Shown one piece after another: positions 44,193 through 52,716 of a stretch of 64,000 nt of DNA (positions within the stretch are counted from its first letter, which is position 1; the number at the start of each line of letters is the position of its first letter). Origin of the DNA: Mycolicibacterium neworleansense (lineage in GTDB: Bacteria; Actinomycetota; Actinomycetes; Mycobacteriales; Mycobacteriaceae). The position numbers and the translations under genes were made by a program. The stretch lies in the NCBI RefSeq assembly GCF_001245615.1, contig NZ_CWKH01000001.1, positions 1,054,001 to 1,118,000 of the forward strand, in the 5' to 3' direction. The notes below the pieces were generated by a model. It had not been told where the DNA came from, did not search any database, and was given only the letters and a program-made list of their open reading frames with translations.

Positions 44193-45532
44193 CGGTGAAC
44201 GGCGCGGTGAGCGTGACGGCGCGCACCGCCGAGGATGCCCTGGTGCACGGCATCGAGGACGGCTCGATCACCGAGATCGAGGTCGCCTGGAGTGACCCCT
44301 TCGGCCATGCACAAGGTAAGCGGATTCCGGCCGCCGGCTTCCTGAACCGGGCCCGCGGCAGCGGATTCGCTTTCTGCGAAGCATCTTTGGGATGGAACAC
44401 CGACGCCACAGTGGTCGACGGATTGCGCCTGACCAATTGGGACGGCGGCTATCCGGACGTGTACGCGGTGCCGGATCTGGCCACCTTCCGGGCCCTGCCG
44501 TGGCGCCCGGACACCGGGCACGTGGTCTCTGACATCGTGACCCATGATCGCGGCCCGTCGCAGCTGGACCCTCGCGCGGTACTCCGGCGCGTGCTCGCCG
44601 CGCTGGCCGAACTCGGCTACACCGCCAAGGTCGGTGTCGAGCTGGAGTTCTACCTGCTCGATCTGGACGGTTCGGCATTCCAACCCGACATCCACGCCTA
44701 CTCACTGGAGAACGCCAACGCCCTCGATCCGCTACTCACCGACCTGCAGCAGACTCTTGCGGCGTTCACCCGGCTGGAGGGAATCGAGACCGAGTACGGC
44801 CCAGGACAGGTCGAGGCGAACCTGATCTACGCCGATGCCCTGGACGCCGCCGACGATGCCGCCCGGCTCAAGTACGCGGCCAAAGAGGTGGCGCGTCGGC
44901 ACGGCAAGATCGCCAGCTTCATGCCCAAGCCGTTCACCGAGCACTCGGGAAGCTCAGCGCACCTGCACATCTCGCTGTGGCGCGACGGTGAACCGGCGTT
45001 CGCGCCGCAGGACGGTGCGGAGAACGAGCTGGCGCTGTGGTCGATCGCCGGACTGCTCGAGCACCTGCCGTCGATCTCGCTGTTCGGCGCGCACTCGGTC
45101 AACGCTTACCGGCGGTTCGTGCCGGATTCGTTCGCCCCGGCCACGGTGACCTGGAGCCGGGACAACCGCAGCGCGGCGGTGCGGTCCCTGGTGGACGCCG
45201 ACCCGGCCGCAACCCGAATCGAATTACGCAGCGGTGCATCTGATTCCAACCCATACTGGTTGGTCGCGTCGGCCCTGGCCGCCGTGATCGCCGGCATCCG
45301 CGCCCAGCGCACGCCCCCGGCCGCCGAGGGTGGCAACCTCTACTCCAAGGGGACCGCCCTTCCGGAGTCCCTCGGCGTGGCGGTCGCGCTGGCCACCCAG
45401 GACGACACCGTGGCCGACATACTCGGGCACGACTCGGTGCAGGATTTCGCTGCCATCGCCCACAGTGAATGGCTGGAATACCGCCGCCACGTGAGCGACT
45501 GGGAACGTCGACGTTACCTGGCCGGCTCATGA
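44189..45532 (+). CDS. GS-like gamma-glutamyl ligase (PuuA/GlnA4-like)
   Basis: A 447-residue GS-fold enzyme. EVAWSDPFGHAQGKRIPAAG near the start, VGVELEFYLLD, EYGPGQVEANL, SGSSAHLHISLW and RIELRSGASDSNPYWL follow the PuuA/GlnT group, which attaches glutamate to polyamines or alkylamines as the first step of their breakdown. RRFVPDSFAPATVTWSRDNR holds the phosphate-binding Arg residues. GTG 44189 overlaps the permease stop by 4 bases. With the permease before and the monooxygenase after, a transport-glutamylate-oxidise route is likely. Confidence 0.88.
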   Translation: MTVNGAVSVTARTAEDALVHGIEDGSITEIEVAWSDPFGHAQGKRIPAAGFLNRARGSGFAFCEASLGWNTDATVVDGLRLTNWDGGYPDVYAVPDLATFRALPWRPDTGHVVSDIVTHDRGPSQLDPRAVLRRVLAALAELGYTAKVGVELEFYLLDLDGSAFQPDIHAYSLENANALDPLLTDLQQTLAAFTRLEGIETEYGPGQVEANLIYADALDAADDAARLKYAAKEVARRHGKIASFMPKPFTEHSGSSAHLHISLWRDGEPAFAPQDGAENELALWSIAGLLEHLPSISLFGAHSVNAYRRFVPDSFAPATVTWSRDNRSAAVRSLVDADPAATRIELRSGASDSNPYWLVASALAAVIAGIRAQRTPPAAEGGNLYSKGTALPESLGVAVALATQDDTVADILGHDSVQDFAAIAHSEWLEYRRHVSDWERRRYLAGS

Positions 45533-46755
45533 CCGCGACAGTGAACGGATCCGGCACCAAACACGAACAGCCGCTGGGCGGTTCGGTGGCCGACCGGCTG
45601 GGCCGCCTGCCGGAGATCGTCGACGAACTGCGCCGGGGCGATGTGGCCGCCGAACGGGATCGGGTCCTGCAGCATGACGCCGTACACCGTCTTCGGGCCG
45701 CCGGGGTGCTCGCCTTGCGGGTCCCGGTCCGTTACGGCGGCCCAGGAGGCAGTGTCCGTGACGTGCTCGGTGCCGTGATCGACGTCGCGCGCGCCAGTTC
45801 CAATGTCGCGCAGGCGCTGCGGGCTCACTTCGGATATGCCGAACGCCTGCTGAGCAACCGTGGCTCCGAGCAGGAGCGGTCGCGCTGGTTCGCCCGGATC
45901 AACGACGGGCTGGTGTTCGGCAACGCGATCACCGACGGGGCCGGCCGGTCACCGTCGAGTGCGGGCACCACCTTGCTGGCCGGCGACGACGGCGTGCTGC
46001 GGCTCAACGGATACAAGTTCTATTCGACCGGTTCCTTGTTCGCCGACGTCATCGCGGTGTCGGCGGTAGACGCCGAGGGGCGCGATCTCCAGGCGATCGT
46101 TCCGACCGACCGCACCGGAGTCGAACTGTTCGACGACTGGGATGGATTCGGCCAGCGGCTGACCGCCAGCGGGGGCACGAGATTCACCGATGTGGTGGTG
46201 CGGCCCGACGAGGTGACCACGGTGTCCGACGGAAATCATCTGGGTCACAGCACCACGTTCCTACAGCTGTACCTGGCCGCGGTGGCGGCCGGCATCGCCT
46301 ACGGCGTTCTGGACGACGCCGTGCACTATGTGCGCACCCGAGCCCGTCCCGCGGCACACTCCCTGTCCGACACCGCGGCGGCCGACCCGTTCGTCCTGCA
46401 GGCGGTGGGCGACATCGCAGCCGACGCGGACGCGGCGGGCACACTGGTGCTCACCGCGGCCGACGCGATCGACGCAGTCGTGGACGGCGGACGCCAGCAG
46501 GACGGGCAGGCGCTCGCCGAGCTGGCGATCGCGGTCGCCCGCGCGCAATTGGTGGCTGAACGGCTGACGCTGTCGGCCGCCCAGCGGTTGTTCGACACCG
46601 GCGGCGCCTCGGCCACGGCCCGGACTCTCAACCTGGATCGGCACTGGCGCAATGCCCGCACCGTGGCGAGCCACAATCCGCTGGCGTACAAGTCATATGC
46701 CGCGGGAAACTTCGCGGTCAACGGGGCCTGGCCGCCTGCCAACGGTTACTTCTGA
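45529..46755 (+). CDS. Acyl-CoA-dehydrogenase-fold flavin monooxygenase (DszC/SfnB-like)
   Basis: A 408-residue protein of the acyl-CoA dehydrogenase fold. AAGVLALRVPVRYGGPGGSV, FGNAITDGAGRSPSS, and the C-terminal FDTGGASATARTLNLDRHWR fit the DszC/SfnB/nitroalkane- or amine-monooxygenase branch, which uses reduced FMN and oxygen. The catalytic Glu of true acyl-CoA dehydrogenases is missing. ATG 45529 overlaps the ligase stop as ATGA. It would oxidise the glutamylated or free product. A reductase partner is not adjacent. Confidence 0.85.
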   Translation: MTATVNGSGTKHEQPLGGSVADRLGRLPEIVDELRRGDVAAERDRVLQHDAVHRLRAAGVLALRVPVRYGGPGGSVRDVLGAVIDVARASSNVAQALRAHFGYAERLLSNRGSEQERSRWFARINDGLVFGNAITDGAGRSPSSAGTTLLAGDDGVLRLNGYKFYSTGSLFADVIAVSAVDAEGRDLQAIVPTDRTGVELFDDWDGFGQRLTASGGTRFTDVVVRPDEVTTVSDGNHLGHSTTFLQLYLAAVAAGIAYGVLDDAVHYVRTRARPAAHSLSDTAAADPFVLQAVGDIAADADAAGTLVLTAADAIDAVVDGGRQQDGQALAELAIAVARAQLVAERLTLSAAQRLFDTGGASATARTLNLDRHWRNARTVASHNPLAYKSYAAGNFAVNGAWPPANGYF

Positions 46756-46840
46756 GGGTCCGGATCGGCAGAATCAGGCACATCGTGGCGCGGTGGGGCC
46801 GATAATTGGCTGCGGTCACGACGAACCTCAGGGGGCTCAC

Positions 46841-47227
46841 GTGTTTCGATTCGCAGCGGTGATCGCATCGATGTTCCTGCTTGCCGGAGCGAGTGTGGCT
46901 TGCGGGCAAGCCAATTCGCCGGGCGAACACGCCCAGCACTCCGAGACCGTCACGGCCAGCCCCGCCACGCCGGTACCGAGCGGGCCGGTGATCGCGATCG
47001 AGGGCATGGGATTCGGCTCCCTCGGCCCGGTCGCGCCGGGCACCGAGATCACGATCGTCAACAACGACGAGGTCGAGCATTCGGTGACATCGAGGACCAA
47101 GGGCCTGTTCGACGTCCACGTCGACGGCAAGGGCCGTGCGACCCTGAAGGCGCCGCAGGAGCCGGGGGAGTACGCGTTCTATTGCCTCTATCACCCAGCG
47201 ATGCTGGGCACGCTGACAGTCAAGTAG
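46841..47227 (+). CDS. Cupredoxin-domain lipoprotein
   Basis: A 128-residue exported protein. The signal has a hydrophobic core ending with a lipobox ASVAC, followed by a short flexible region, then a cupredoxin fold. EHSVTS provides the first copper His and FYCLYHPAML the Cys, second His and Met of a type 1 (blue) copper site. It would carry electrons or copper on the outer face of the membrane. GTG 46841 has CAGGGGG seven bases earlier. It overlaps the convergent P450 gene by 8 bases. Confidence 0.85.
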   Translation: MFRFAAVIASMFLLAGASVACGQANSPGEHAQHSETVTASPATPVPSGPVIAIEGMGFGSLGPVAPGTEITIVNNDEVEHSVTSRTKGLFDVHVDGKGRATLKAPQEPGEYAFYCLYHPAMLGTLTVK

Positions 47228-48512
47228 TCGCTGAGCGGGTGGACCAGGCCACCGGCATGCGCTTGATGCCGTGAATGAACTGTGACTGCAGCCGGTCGGG
47301 CTCCTCGGTCACGAAGATGTCGGGCAGTTGACGTTGCAGTTCCTCGAACGCCACCGTGATCTCGCGACGCGCCAGGTTTGCTCCGAGGCAGAAATGAGCA
47401 CCGCCACCGCCGAATCCGAGGTGTGGGTTGGGATGACGGGTGACGTCGAACATCCACGGATCGGCAAACTTCGACTCGTCGCGGTTCGCCGATCCGTACC
47501 ACAGCGTCACCTTGGCCCCGGCCGGCAGCTCGGTTCCGCCGAGCACCGTGTCCCGGGTGACCGTGCGCCGCATATAGCTCACCGGCGATGCCCAGCGCAC
47601 GATCTCCTCCACTGCGGTGGGCGCCAGCTCCGCGTACCGTGACCACCACATCTGGCGCTGCTCGGGAAACCGGGTGAGGGCCAGCACGCCGTGGCTGATG
47701 GCGTTGCGGGTGGTCTCGTTTCCCGCGACCACCAACAGGATGAAGAACGACGCGACCTCCGCCGAGGTCAGCCTTTCGCCGTCGACCTCGGCCTGCACCA
47801 GGCTCGTCGTGAGGTCCTCGGTGGGCACTGCGCGGCGCTCGTCGGCCAGCGCTGTGGCATACGCGCCGATGTCCATCGCCACCCGCAGGAACTCGTCGAA
47901 GTCGGTGGTCAGATCCGGATCGCCGAACCCCAGGATCACGTTGGTCCAGTGGAAGATCTGCTGATGGTCGGGCTCGGGGATGCCCATCATGTCGCAGATG
48001 ATCTGCAACGGTAACGGGCCGGCGAGCTCGGTGACGAGCTCGGCGGTTCCGTCGGGATTTCTGGCCACCATATCGGCGACCAGCCGCCGTGCCCGATCCC
48101 GGACGGAGTCCTCGATCAAGGCCACCACCCGAGGCGTGAACGCGCTGCGCACGATGTTGCGCAGGCGGGTGTGACGGGGATCGTCCATCACGATCATCGA
48201 GCCGAAATACTCGGCCAATTCCGCGGTTTGGTCGCCGATGGTGATGCCGGAGGCCGAACTGAAGATCTCCGGGTGGCGGCTGGCGTGGAAGACGTCGTCG
48301 TACCTGGTCACTGCCCAGTGACCGGGGCTCTCCGGGAATCCCTCGAGGACGCAGGCCGGGTGGTAGGAGATCGGGTCGTCGCGGCGCAGTGCGGCGAACG
48401 CGCCGTCCCGAATGTCGTCGTCTTCGCGCCAGAACTGCCAGGATCCGAGATCGATCTCGGAGAGTGGTACCTCGGGAGGAGGTGCGCCATTGACCCGCGG
48501 TGCGATACCCAC
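47220..48512 (-). CDS. Cytochrome P450 (CYP124/125/142-like group)
   Basis: A 430-residue heme monooxygenase. VVAGNETTRNAISHG holds the oxygen-activating Thr, EIVRWASPVSYMRRT the ERR-type Glu/Arg, and HLGFGGGGAHFCLGANLAR the heme-ligand Cys375. The ending FIHGIKRMPVAW resembles the group that contains CYP124, CYP125, CYP142 and CYP268, enzymes acting on branched lipids and sterol side chains. GTG 48512 is the probable start, without a strong ribosome site; the longer frame to 48908 includes low-complexity translation of the secreted protein's antisense. Substrate unknown. Confidence 0.88.
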   Translation of the reverse strand: MGIAPRVNGAPPPEVPLSEIDLGSWQFWREDDDIRDGAFAALRRDDPISYHPACVLEGFPESPGHWAVTRYDDVFHASRHPEIFSSASGITIGDQTAELAEYFGSMIVMDDPRHTRLRNIVRSAFTPRVVALIEDSVRDRARRLVADMVARNPDGTAELVTELAGPLPLQIICDMMGIPEPDHQQIFHWTNVILGFGDPDLTTDFDEFLRVAMDIGAYATALADERRAVPTEDLTTSLVQAEVDGERLTSAEVASFFILLVVAGNETTRNAISHGVLALTRFPEQRQMWWSRYAELAPTAVEEIVRWASPVSYMRRTVTRDTVLGGTELPAGAKVTLWYGSANRDESKFADPWMFDVTRHPNPHLGFGGGGAHFCLGANLARREITVAFEELQRQLPDIFVTEEPDRLQSQFIHGIKRMPVAWSTRSATT

Positions 48513-48690
48513 CCCGCCAGGGTAGGGTCCGGAGCCGCCGGGACGACGGGTAACGCTCGGATCCGTCGCGGCGATACCCCTCAGGGGTGCACGTTTCGCC
48601 GCTCGCTCCACGGTGAGTTGCATAGGCGTTGCGGCGCCGGGCCATTGGGGGATGGCCGGCGCCGGGGTCACGACTGTAGGAGGTGCAGGT

Positions 48691-49158
48691 ATGAAACTGA
48701 CCAAGTTCGTCGCGGCTGCGTTGGCAGCCGGTGCGTTGGGACTGGGCGCTGCGGGGTTGGGGACTCCGGTGGCGTCGGCCTCGCCCGCTGTGCCGGCTCC
48801 GCTCAAGCCGGGGCACGGTAACGACGACTGCTTCCCGTTCTGCAACGGGGGGCCGCCCGGCCACGACCGCGATTTCGACAGCCGCGGTCCCGGGCGCGAT
48901 TTCGACAATCGCGGTCACTGGGATGACAAGGGCCCCTGGTGGGCGAACAACCGGCACGACTGGTGGGACGACCGCAATGGCCCGCCGCCGTGGGGCTGGG
49001 GCCCGCCGCCTCCGTACCAATGGCGGGGAGGCCCGCTTCCGCCGACCATCAACTACTGGGGCTACAACCTGAACCCGGTGTGGGACAACGGGTTCCGGCA
49101 GTGGGGCGTGTGGCTGTTCGGCGTCTGGATCCCGATCCTCGGAGTTGGTGTGGGCTGA
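48691..49158 (+). CDS. Secreted Trp/Pro/Gly-rich protein, function unknown
   Basis: A 155-residue protein with a signal peptide (MKLTKFVAAALAAGALGLGA, cleavage near ASAS) and a mature part rich in Asp, Trp, Gly and Pro: DDCFPFCNGGPPGHDRDFD, then WWDDRNGPPPWGWGPPPPY, ending in YWGYNLNPVWDNGFRQWG. The repeating DFDxRG unit (DRDFDSRGPGRDFDNRG) suggests a small duplication. Many mycobacteria encode such small secreted proteins; their function is not known. AGGAGG eight bases before fixes ATG 48691. Confidence 0.75.
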   Translation: MKLTKFVAAALAAGALGLGAAGLGTPVASASPAVPAPLKPGHGNDDCFPFCNGGPPGHDRDFDSRGPGRDFDNRGHWDDKGPWWANNRHDWWDDRNGPPPWGWGPPPPYQWRGGPLPPTINYWGYNLNPVWDNGFRQWGVWLFGVWIPILGVGVG

Positions 49159-49211
49159 GCCGGTAGGTACCAACGGCCGCGCCGCATGCCGGTCAGCCGC
49201 TCGCGCGGGCC

Positions 49212-49628
49212 CTATTCGCCGTCCTGATCGGACTCTTCCTGATCGTGGCGGACGACTCGGACCCGACCATGCGGTAGGCATGCGGCGTAGCCGTGGTACT
49301 TCCCGTACAGCTCCCACGAGGTCTGGCTCTCGTCGGGCCGGACATCGATCCGGTGACCGTCGGAAAAGCACAGGTGGAGGCTGCCGTCGTCCTCCCAATC
49401 GGCATGTGTGCAGCGCTGGCCGGCGAAATCGAACAGCGGGCGGACTTCGTTGCGCAGTCCGCGCGGGTCGAGCGATATCACTTCGGAATCGTCGGTACCG
49501 ATCGCCGGAAGAGTCAGTTCCAGCGGAACCGAGATGACCAGTTCGTTGTAGTCGTCGAGGTTGAGCACCAGGCCATCACGAAACATGATCCGCTGGACCA
49601 AGCACCCTTGAATCCATTGTTCGCTCAT
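49212..49628 (-). CDS. DUF6188-like small protein
   Basis: A 138-residue soluble protein starting MSEQWIQGCLVQRIMFRDG. The beta-rich pattern with VISVPLELTLP and DWEDDGSLHLCFSDGHRIDV followed by WELYGKYHGYAACLPHGRV fits a family of actinobacterial proteins known as DUF6188, of unknown function. ATG 49628 is the clear start. It faces away from the LLM-type oxidoreductase gene. Confidence 0.7.
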   Translation of the reverse strand: MSEQWIQGCLVQRIMFRDGLVLNLDDYNELVISVPLELTLPAIGTDDSEVISLDPRGLRNEVRPLFDFAGQRCTHADWEDDGSLHLCFSDGHRIDVRPDESQTSWELYGKYHGYAACLPHGRVRVVRHDQEESDQDGE

Positions 49629-49714
49629 TGTTTTACTCTGAACCGCCGGACGACCGGGCACAAGGGGCGCCGTCCCGTTGTTACGCCAGGCATGGATGGC
49701 ATGGGACACCGCTC

Positions 49715-50596
49715 GTGAAGGTCCGATTCGGGGTGGGGCTCGGCGCCGAGACGTCCCCCGATGAACTGGGCGGCATCATCGATCACCTGGAGAATTCCGG
49801 GATCGATTCGCTGTGGTTCTCCGAACTGGTCTACACACCGGCAGTGGATCCGTTCGTCGGCATGGCCTATGCGCTGGCTCGTACCAGGCGGCTCAAGGTC
49901 GGAACCTCTGTCGCGATCCTGCCCGGACGCCATCCTGTGCTGGTGGCCAAACAATTGGCGTCGCTGGCGTCTCTGGCACCCAAGCGGGTGCTGCCGGTGT
50001 TCGGTCTCCATTCGGCCCTGCCCGCCGAGCGAGACGTCTTCGTCGTTCCCGACGGACGTCGGGCCGCTGTCTTCGACGAATCGCTGCACCTGCTGCGCTC
50101 GGCCCTCGGCGGCGCCGACGTGTCGTTCGAGGGTGAGTACTTCAGTGTCCGCTCCGCGCAGGTACAGCCGCTGCCGGCCAACCCGATCGACATCTGGCTG
50201 GGCGGGTCGGCCCCGGCGGCGCTGACCCGCATCGGCAAATACGGCGACGGGTGGCTGGGCAGTTTCCTCACTCCCGACGAGGCGGCTGCGGCCCGCCGGC
50301 GCATCGAAGCCGAAGCGTTTGCCGCAGGCCGGATCATCGAGCCCGACCACTACGGCATCAGCCTGGCCGTCGGAGACGGCGCGGTTCCCGCCGAGGTGCT
50401 CGCCGCGGTCCGCCGCCGCAGACCCGACGTCGACCCGGAGCAGTTGGTCGCCGCCGACTGGCCCGAACTGCACCGCCAGATCGACGGCTATCTGGCCGCG
50501 GGCCTGACCAAGTTCGTGATCAGGGCGGCCGGTCGGACCGACCGCGGTGCCTTTCTCGACCGGTTCACCGCTGAACTGCTGCCCCGGCAGACCTGA
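49715..50596 (+). CDS. F420-dependent LLM-class oxidoreductase
   Basis: A 293-residue TIM-barrel enzyme of the luciferase-like monooxygenase family that uses coenzyme F420 in mycobacteria. KVRFGVGLGAETSPDELGGI, SLWFSELVYTP and VGTSVAILPGRHPVLVAKQL, then PLPANPIDIWLGGSAPAAL match the family. GTG 49715 is the preferred start. The substrate is unknown. Confidence 0.85.
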   Translation: MKVRFGVGLGAETSPDELGGIIDHLENSGIDSLWFSELVYTPAVDPFVGMAYALARTRRLKVGTSVAILPGRHPVLVAKQLASLASLAPKRVLPVFGLHSALPAERDVFVVPDGRRAAVFDESLHLLRSALGGADVSFEGEYFSVRSAQVQPLPANPIDIWLGGSAPAALTRIGKYGDGWLGSFLTPDEAAAARRRIEAEAFAAGRIIEPDHYGISLAVGDGAVPAEVLAAVRRRRPDVDPEQLVAADWPELHRQIDGYLAAGLTKFVIRAAGRTDRGAFLDRFTAELLPRQT

Positions 50597-50689
50597 AGCT
50601 GCCGCTTTTGAACTCCGACGTGTCATCCGCCGTGATAGGGGGTATGCGCAGGCCACGCTTGTGCCGCGCCTGGAGCGAAGGAGACCGTC

Positions 50690-51169
50690 ATGAGGATGAG
50701 AGGCCTGTTTTGTGCGCTCGCGATCGTATTCGCACTGGTCGCGGCGCCGACGGCGGCCGCCGACGATCGGCTGCAGTTCACCGGCACCACACTGTCCGGC
50801 GCCCCGTTCAACGGGGCGGGTCTGGCGGGTCGGCCTGCCGTGCTCTGGTTCTGGACGCCGTGGTGCCCGTTCTGCAATGCCGAGGCACCTTCGGTGAGCC
50901 AGGTCGCCGCGGCCAATCCACAGGTCAGCTTCGTCGGCGTGGCGGCACACTCCGATGTCGGGGCCATGCAGGGGTTCGTCGACAAGTACAACCTCAATTT
51001 CCCCAACCTCAATGACGCCGACGGGTCGATCTGGGCCCGGTACAACGTGCCCTGGCAACCGGCCTATGTCTTCTACCGGGCCGACGGGTCGTCCACGTTC
51101 GTCAACAACCCGACGTCGGCGATGTCACAGCAGGAGCTGGCCGATCGGGTTGCGGCCCTGAAGAGCTAG
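50690..51169 (+). CDS. mpt53: Secreted thioredoxin-fold oxidase MPT53/DsbE-like
   Basis: A 159-residue exported protein with a signal peptide ending near AAADD. The thioredoxin fold contains WTPWCPFCNAEAPS with the CxxC redox pair, YNVPWQPAYVFY with the cis-Pro, and AMSQQELADRVAAL at the end. It closely matches M. tuberculosis MPT53, a periplasmic disulfide oxidase. GGAG precedes ATG 50690. It is followed 9 bases later by a CcdA-like membrane protein, as in M. tuberculosis (Rv2878c-Rv2877c). Confidence 0.93.
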   Translation: MRMRGLFCALAIVFALVAAPTAAADDRLQFTGTTLSGAPFNGAGLAGRPAVLWFWTPWCPFCNAEAPSVSQVAAANPQVSFVGVAAHSDVGAMQGFVDKYNLNFPNLNDADGSIWARYNVPWQPAYVFYRADGSSTFVNNPTSAMSQQELADRVAALKS

Positions 51170-51178
51170 TCACCCGGC

Positions 51179-52069
51179 GTGCCAGACAACCTGGTGGGGT
51201 TGGCGTTCGGCGCCGGGCTCGTCGCGGCACTCAACCCCTGCGGTTTCGCGTTGCTGCCCGGGTACCTTGCGCTGGTGGTGCGGGGTGCCTCGCCGCGCGG
51301 CCCGCTGAGCGCGGTGGGGCGGGCGCTGCTGGCCACCGCGGTGATGACCGCCGGGTTCGTCGCGGTGTTCGGAACCTTCGGGTTGCTGACCGTCGCCGCG
51401 GCGAGCACCGTCCAGCGCTATTTGCCTTATGTCACGCTGATCATCGGCGGTGTTCTGATCGTTCTCGGCGTCTGGCTACTGGCAGGGCGCCGGCTCGCGT
51501 TGTTGCTCCCCGGCGCCGTGACCGGCCGCACCGGCTGGGCGCCGACCGCGCGGCTGGGGTCGATGGCCGGCTACGGCGTGGGGTACGCGATCGCGTCACT
51601 GTCGTGCACGGTGGGACCGTTCCTGGCCGTCACCGGGGCGACGCTGGGATCGAACACGACGCTGCACCGGCTGGCCGTTTTCGCCGCATACACCGCGGGT
51701 TTCGCGCTCATCGTCGGCGTGCTGGCGGTCGCCACGGCCCTGGCGGGCTCGGTGGTGGTCGACCGATTGCGCCGCGTCGTGCCCTACATCAGCCGCATCA
51801 GCGGAGCCCTGCTGATCGCTGTCGGCGCCTATGTCGCCTACTATGGCTGGTACGAGATTCAATTGTTCAGCGCCGCAGGCGATCCCAGTGACCCCGTGAT
51901 CGCGGCTGCCGGGCGCGTGCAGGGTGCGGTTGCCGGATGGGTGCACCGGCACGGGGCCTGGCCCTGGGTGCTCGCCCTGCTGGTACTGGTGGCGCTCGGT
52001 GTGTGGCGGGTCAGATTCGCCGCGAGAACTCGCCACGCACATCGGGCCACGGTGGACGACGCACCATAG
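51179..52069 (+). CDS. CcdA/DsbD-like membrane electron carrier (Rv2877c-like)
   Basis: A 296-residue protein with six to eight helices. NPCGFALLPGYLAL near residue 19 and ASLSCTVGPFLAVTG near 140 contain the two Cys that carry reducing equivalents across the membrane in CcdA. It probably works with the MPT53-like protein upstream. GTG 51179 is the start, nine bases after the MPT53 stop. The 3' end overlaps the convergent GerW-like gene by 59 bases. Confidence 0.9.
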   Translation: MPDNLVGLAFGAGLVAALNPCGFALLPGYLALVVRGASPRGPLSAVGRALLATAVMTAGFVAVFGTFGLLTVAAASTVQRYLPYVTLIIGGVLIVLGVWLLAGRRLALLLPGAVTGRTGWAPTARLGSMAGYGVGYAIASLSCTVGPFLAVTGATLGSNTTLHRLAVFAAYTAGFALIVGVLAVATALAGSVVVDRLRRVVPYISRISGALLIAVGAYVAYYGWYEIQLFSAAGDPSDPVIAAAGRVQGAVAGWVHRHGAWPWVLALLVLVALGVWRVRFAARTRHAHRATVDDAP

Positions 52070-52343
52070 CGGCCGTGGCCAATGTCGCAGCCACCAAACC
52101 GATGAGTTCACCCATCAGCGCGATCCGGGTGTTGTCCACGGCCGGAACCCACGTGGGTTTGCCGTCCTTGATGACGAAAATCCCCAGCGGTCTGGAAGTG
52201 GACCGCCCGCTGTCAGCCCGGTGCCGGACCTTGCTGACGGGTATCACCGTCGCCCCGTCGGGCGTCACGTACGGGTCACCGAACACCCGTGAGGTCGTCG
52301 CGATGTCAGCGGTGACGCTGTCGAGCGCATCGGGCAGGCGCAT
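52011..52343 (-). CDS. GerW/YtfJ-like protein with membrane anchor (Rv2876-like)
   Basis: A 110-residue protein. DPYVTPDGATVIPVSKVRHR and PLGIFVIKDGKPTWVPAV follow the GerW (YtfJ) family, known from spore-forming Firmicutes but also present in mycobacteria, where its role is unclear. After it comes one membrane helix (IALMGELIGLVAATLATAAM) and a short basic tail. Order with mpt53 and ccdA-like genes is as in M. tuberculosis. ATG 52343 starts a clean N-terminus. Confidence 0.8.
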   Translation of the reverse strand: MRLPDALDSVTADIATTSRVFGDPYVTPDGATVIPVSKVRHRADSGRSTSRPLGIFVIKDGKPTWVPAVDNTRIALMGELIGLVAATLATAAMVRRPPWPDVRGEFSRRI

Positions 52344-52360
52344 GCCGGTCGTCCTTTCTT

Positions 52361-52588
52361 TCAGCGATCGAAATCCGATTCGTCGTCCAGCGGCACCACG
52401 ATTGCCTGATCGATCAGATCGGCTTCGGTGGCTTCGACGTCGGTCGAGATCCGCACCCGCCGCAGGACCGACATCGCGTCGTCCTCGTCATCGACACCGA
52501 CGGGTATCAGTTGTTCGACCACATCGGCCTCGGGCGCATCGTCACCGAGTCCGGCATCATCGAATCCGCCACGGCTGGCGTGCGTCAT
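52361..52588 (-). CDS. Small acidic protein with two internal repeats
   Basis: A 75-residue very acidic protein. Two near-copies, EADVVEQLIPVGVDDEDD and EADLIDQAIVVPLDDESD, are separated by a link of about 20 residues, MSVLRRVRISTDVEAT. No known domain. The stop lies 17 bases before the GerW-like gene, so the two may be co-transcribed. ATG 52588 is the only sensible start. Confidence 0.65.
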   Translation of the reverse strand: MTHASRGGFDDAGLGDDAPEADVVEQLIPVGVDDEDDAMSVLRRVRISTDVEATEADLIDQAIVVPLDDESDFDR

Positions 52589-52716
52589 ATTGCCCCCTCA
52601 GTCGACCGGCGTCACCGTCCATACCGATTGTGCTACGCGAGAACTGGGGTTTCAACGCGAAATTGCCAGCTGTTCGGCGCGCCAGCGGGCGCATCGGCAC
52701 GGCGAGCTGGGGAGGT

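Noticed and set aside
47191..49398. A 735-codon minus-strand frame across the P450 and secreted protein genes
   Set aside because: It crosses two well-supported genes and gives an Arg-rich sequence without domains.
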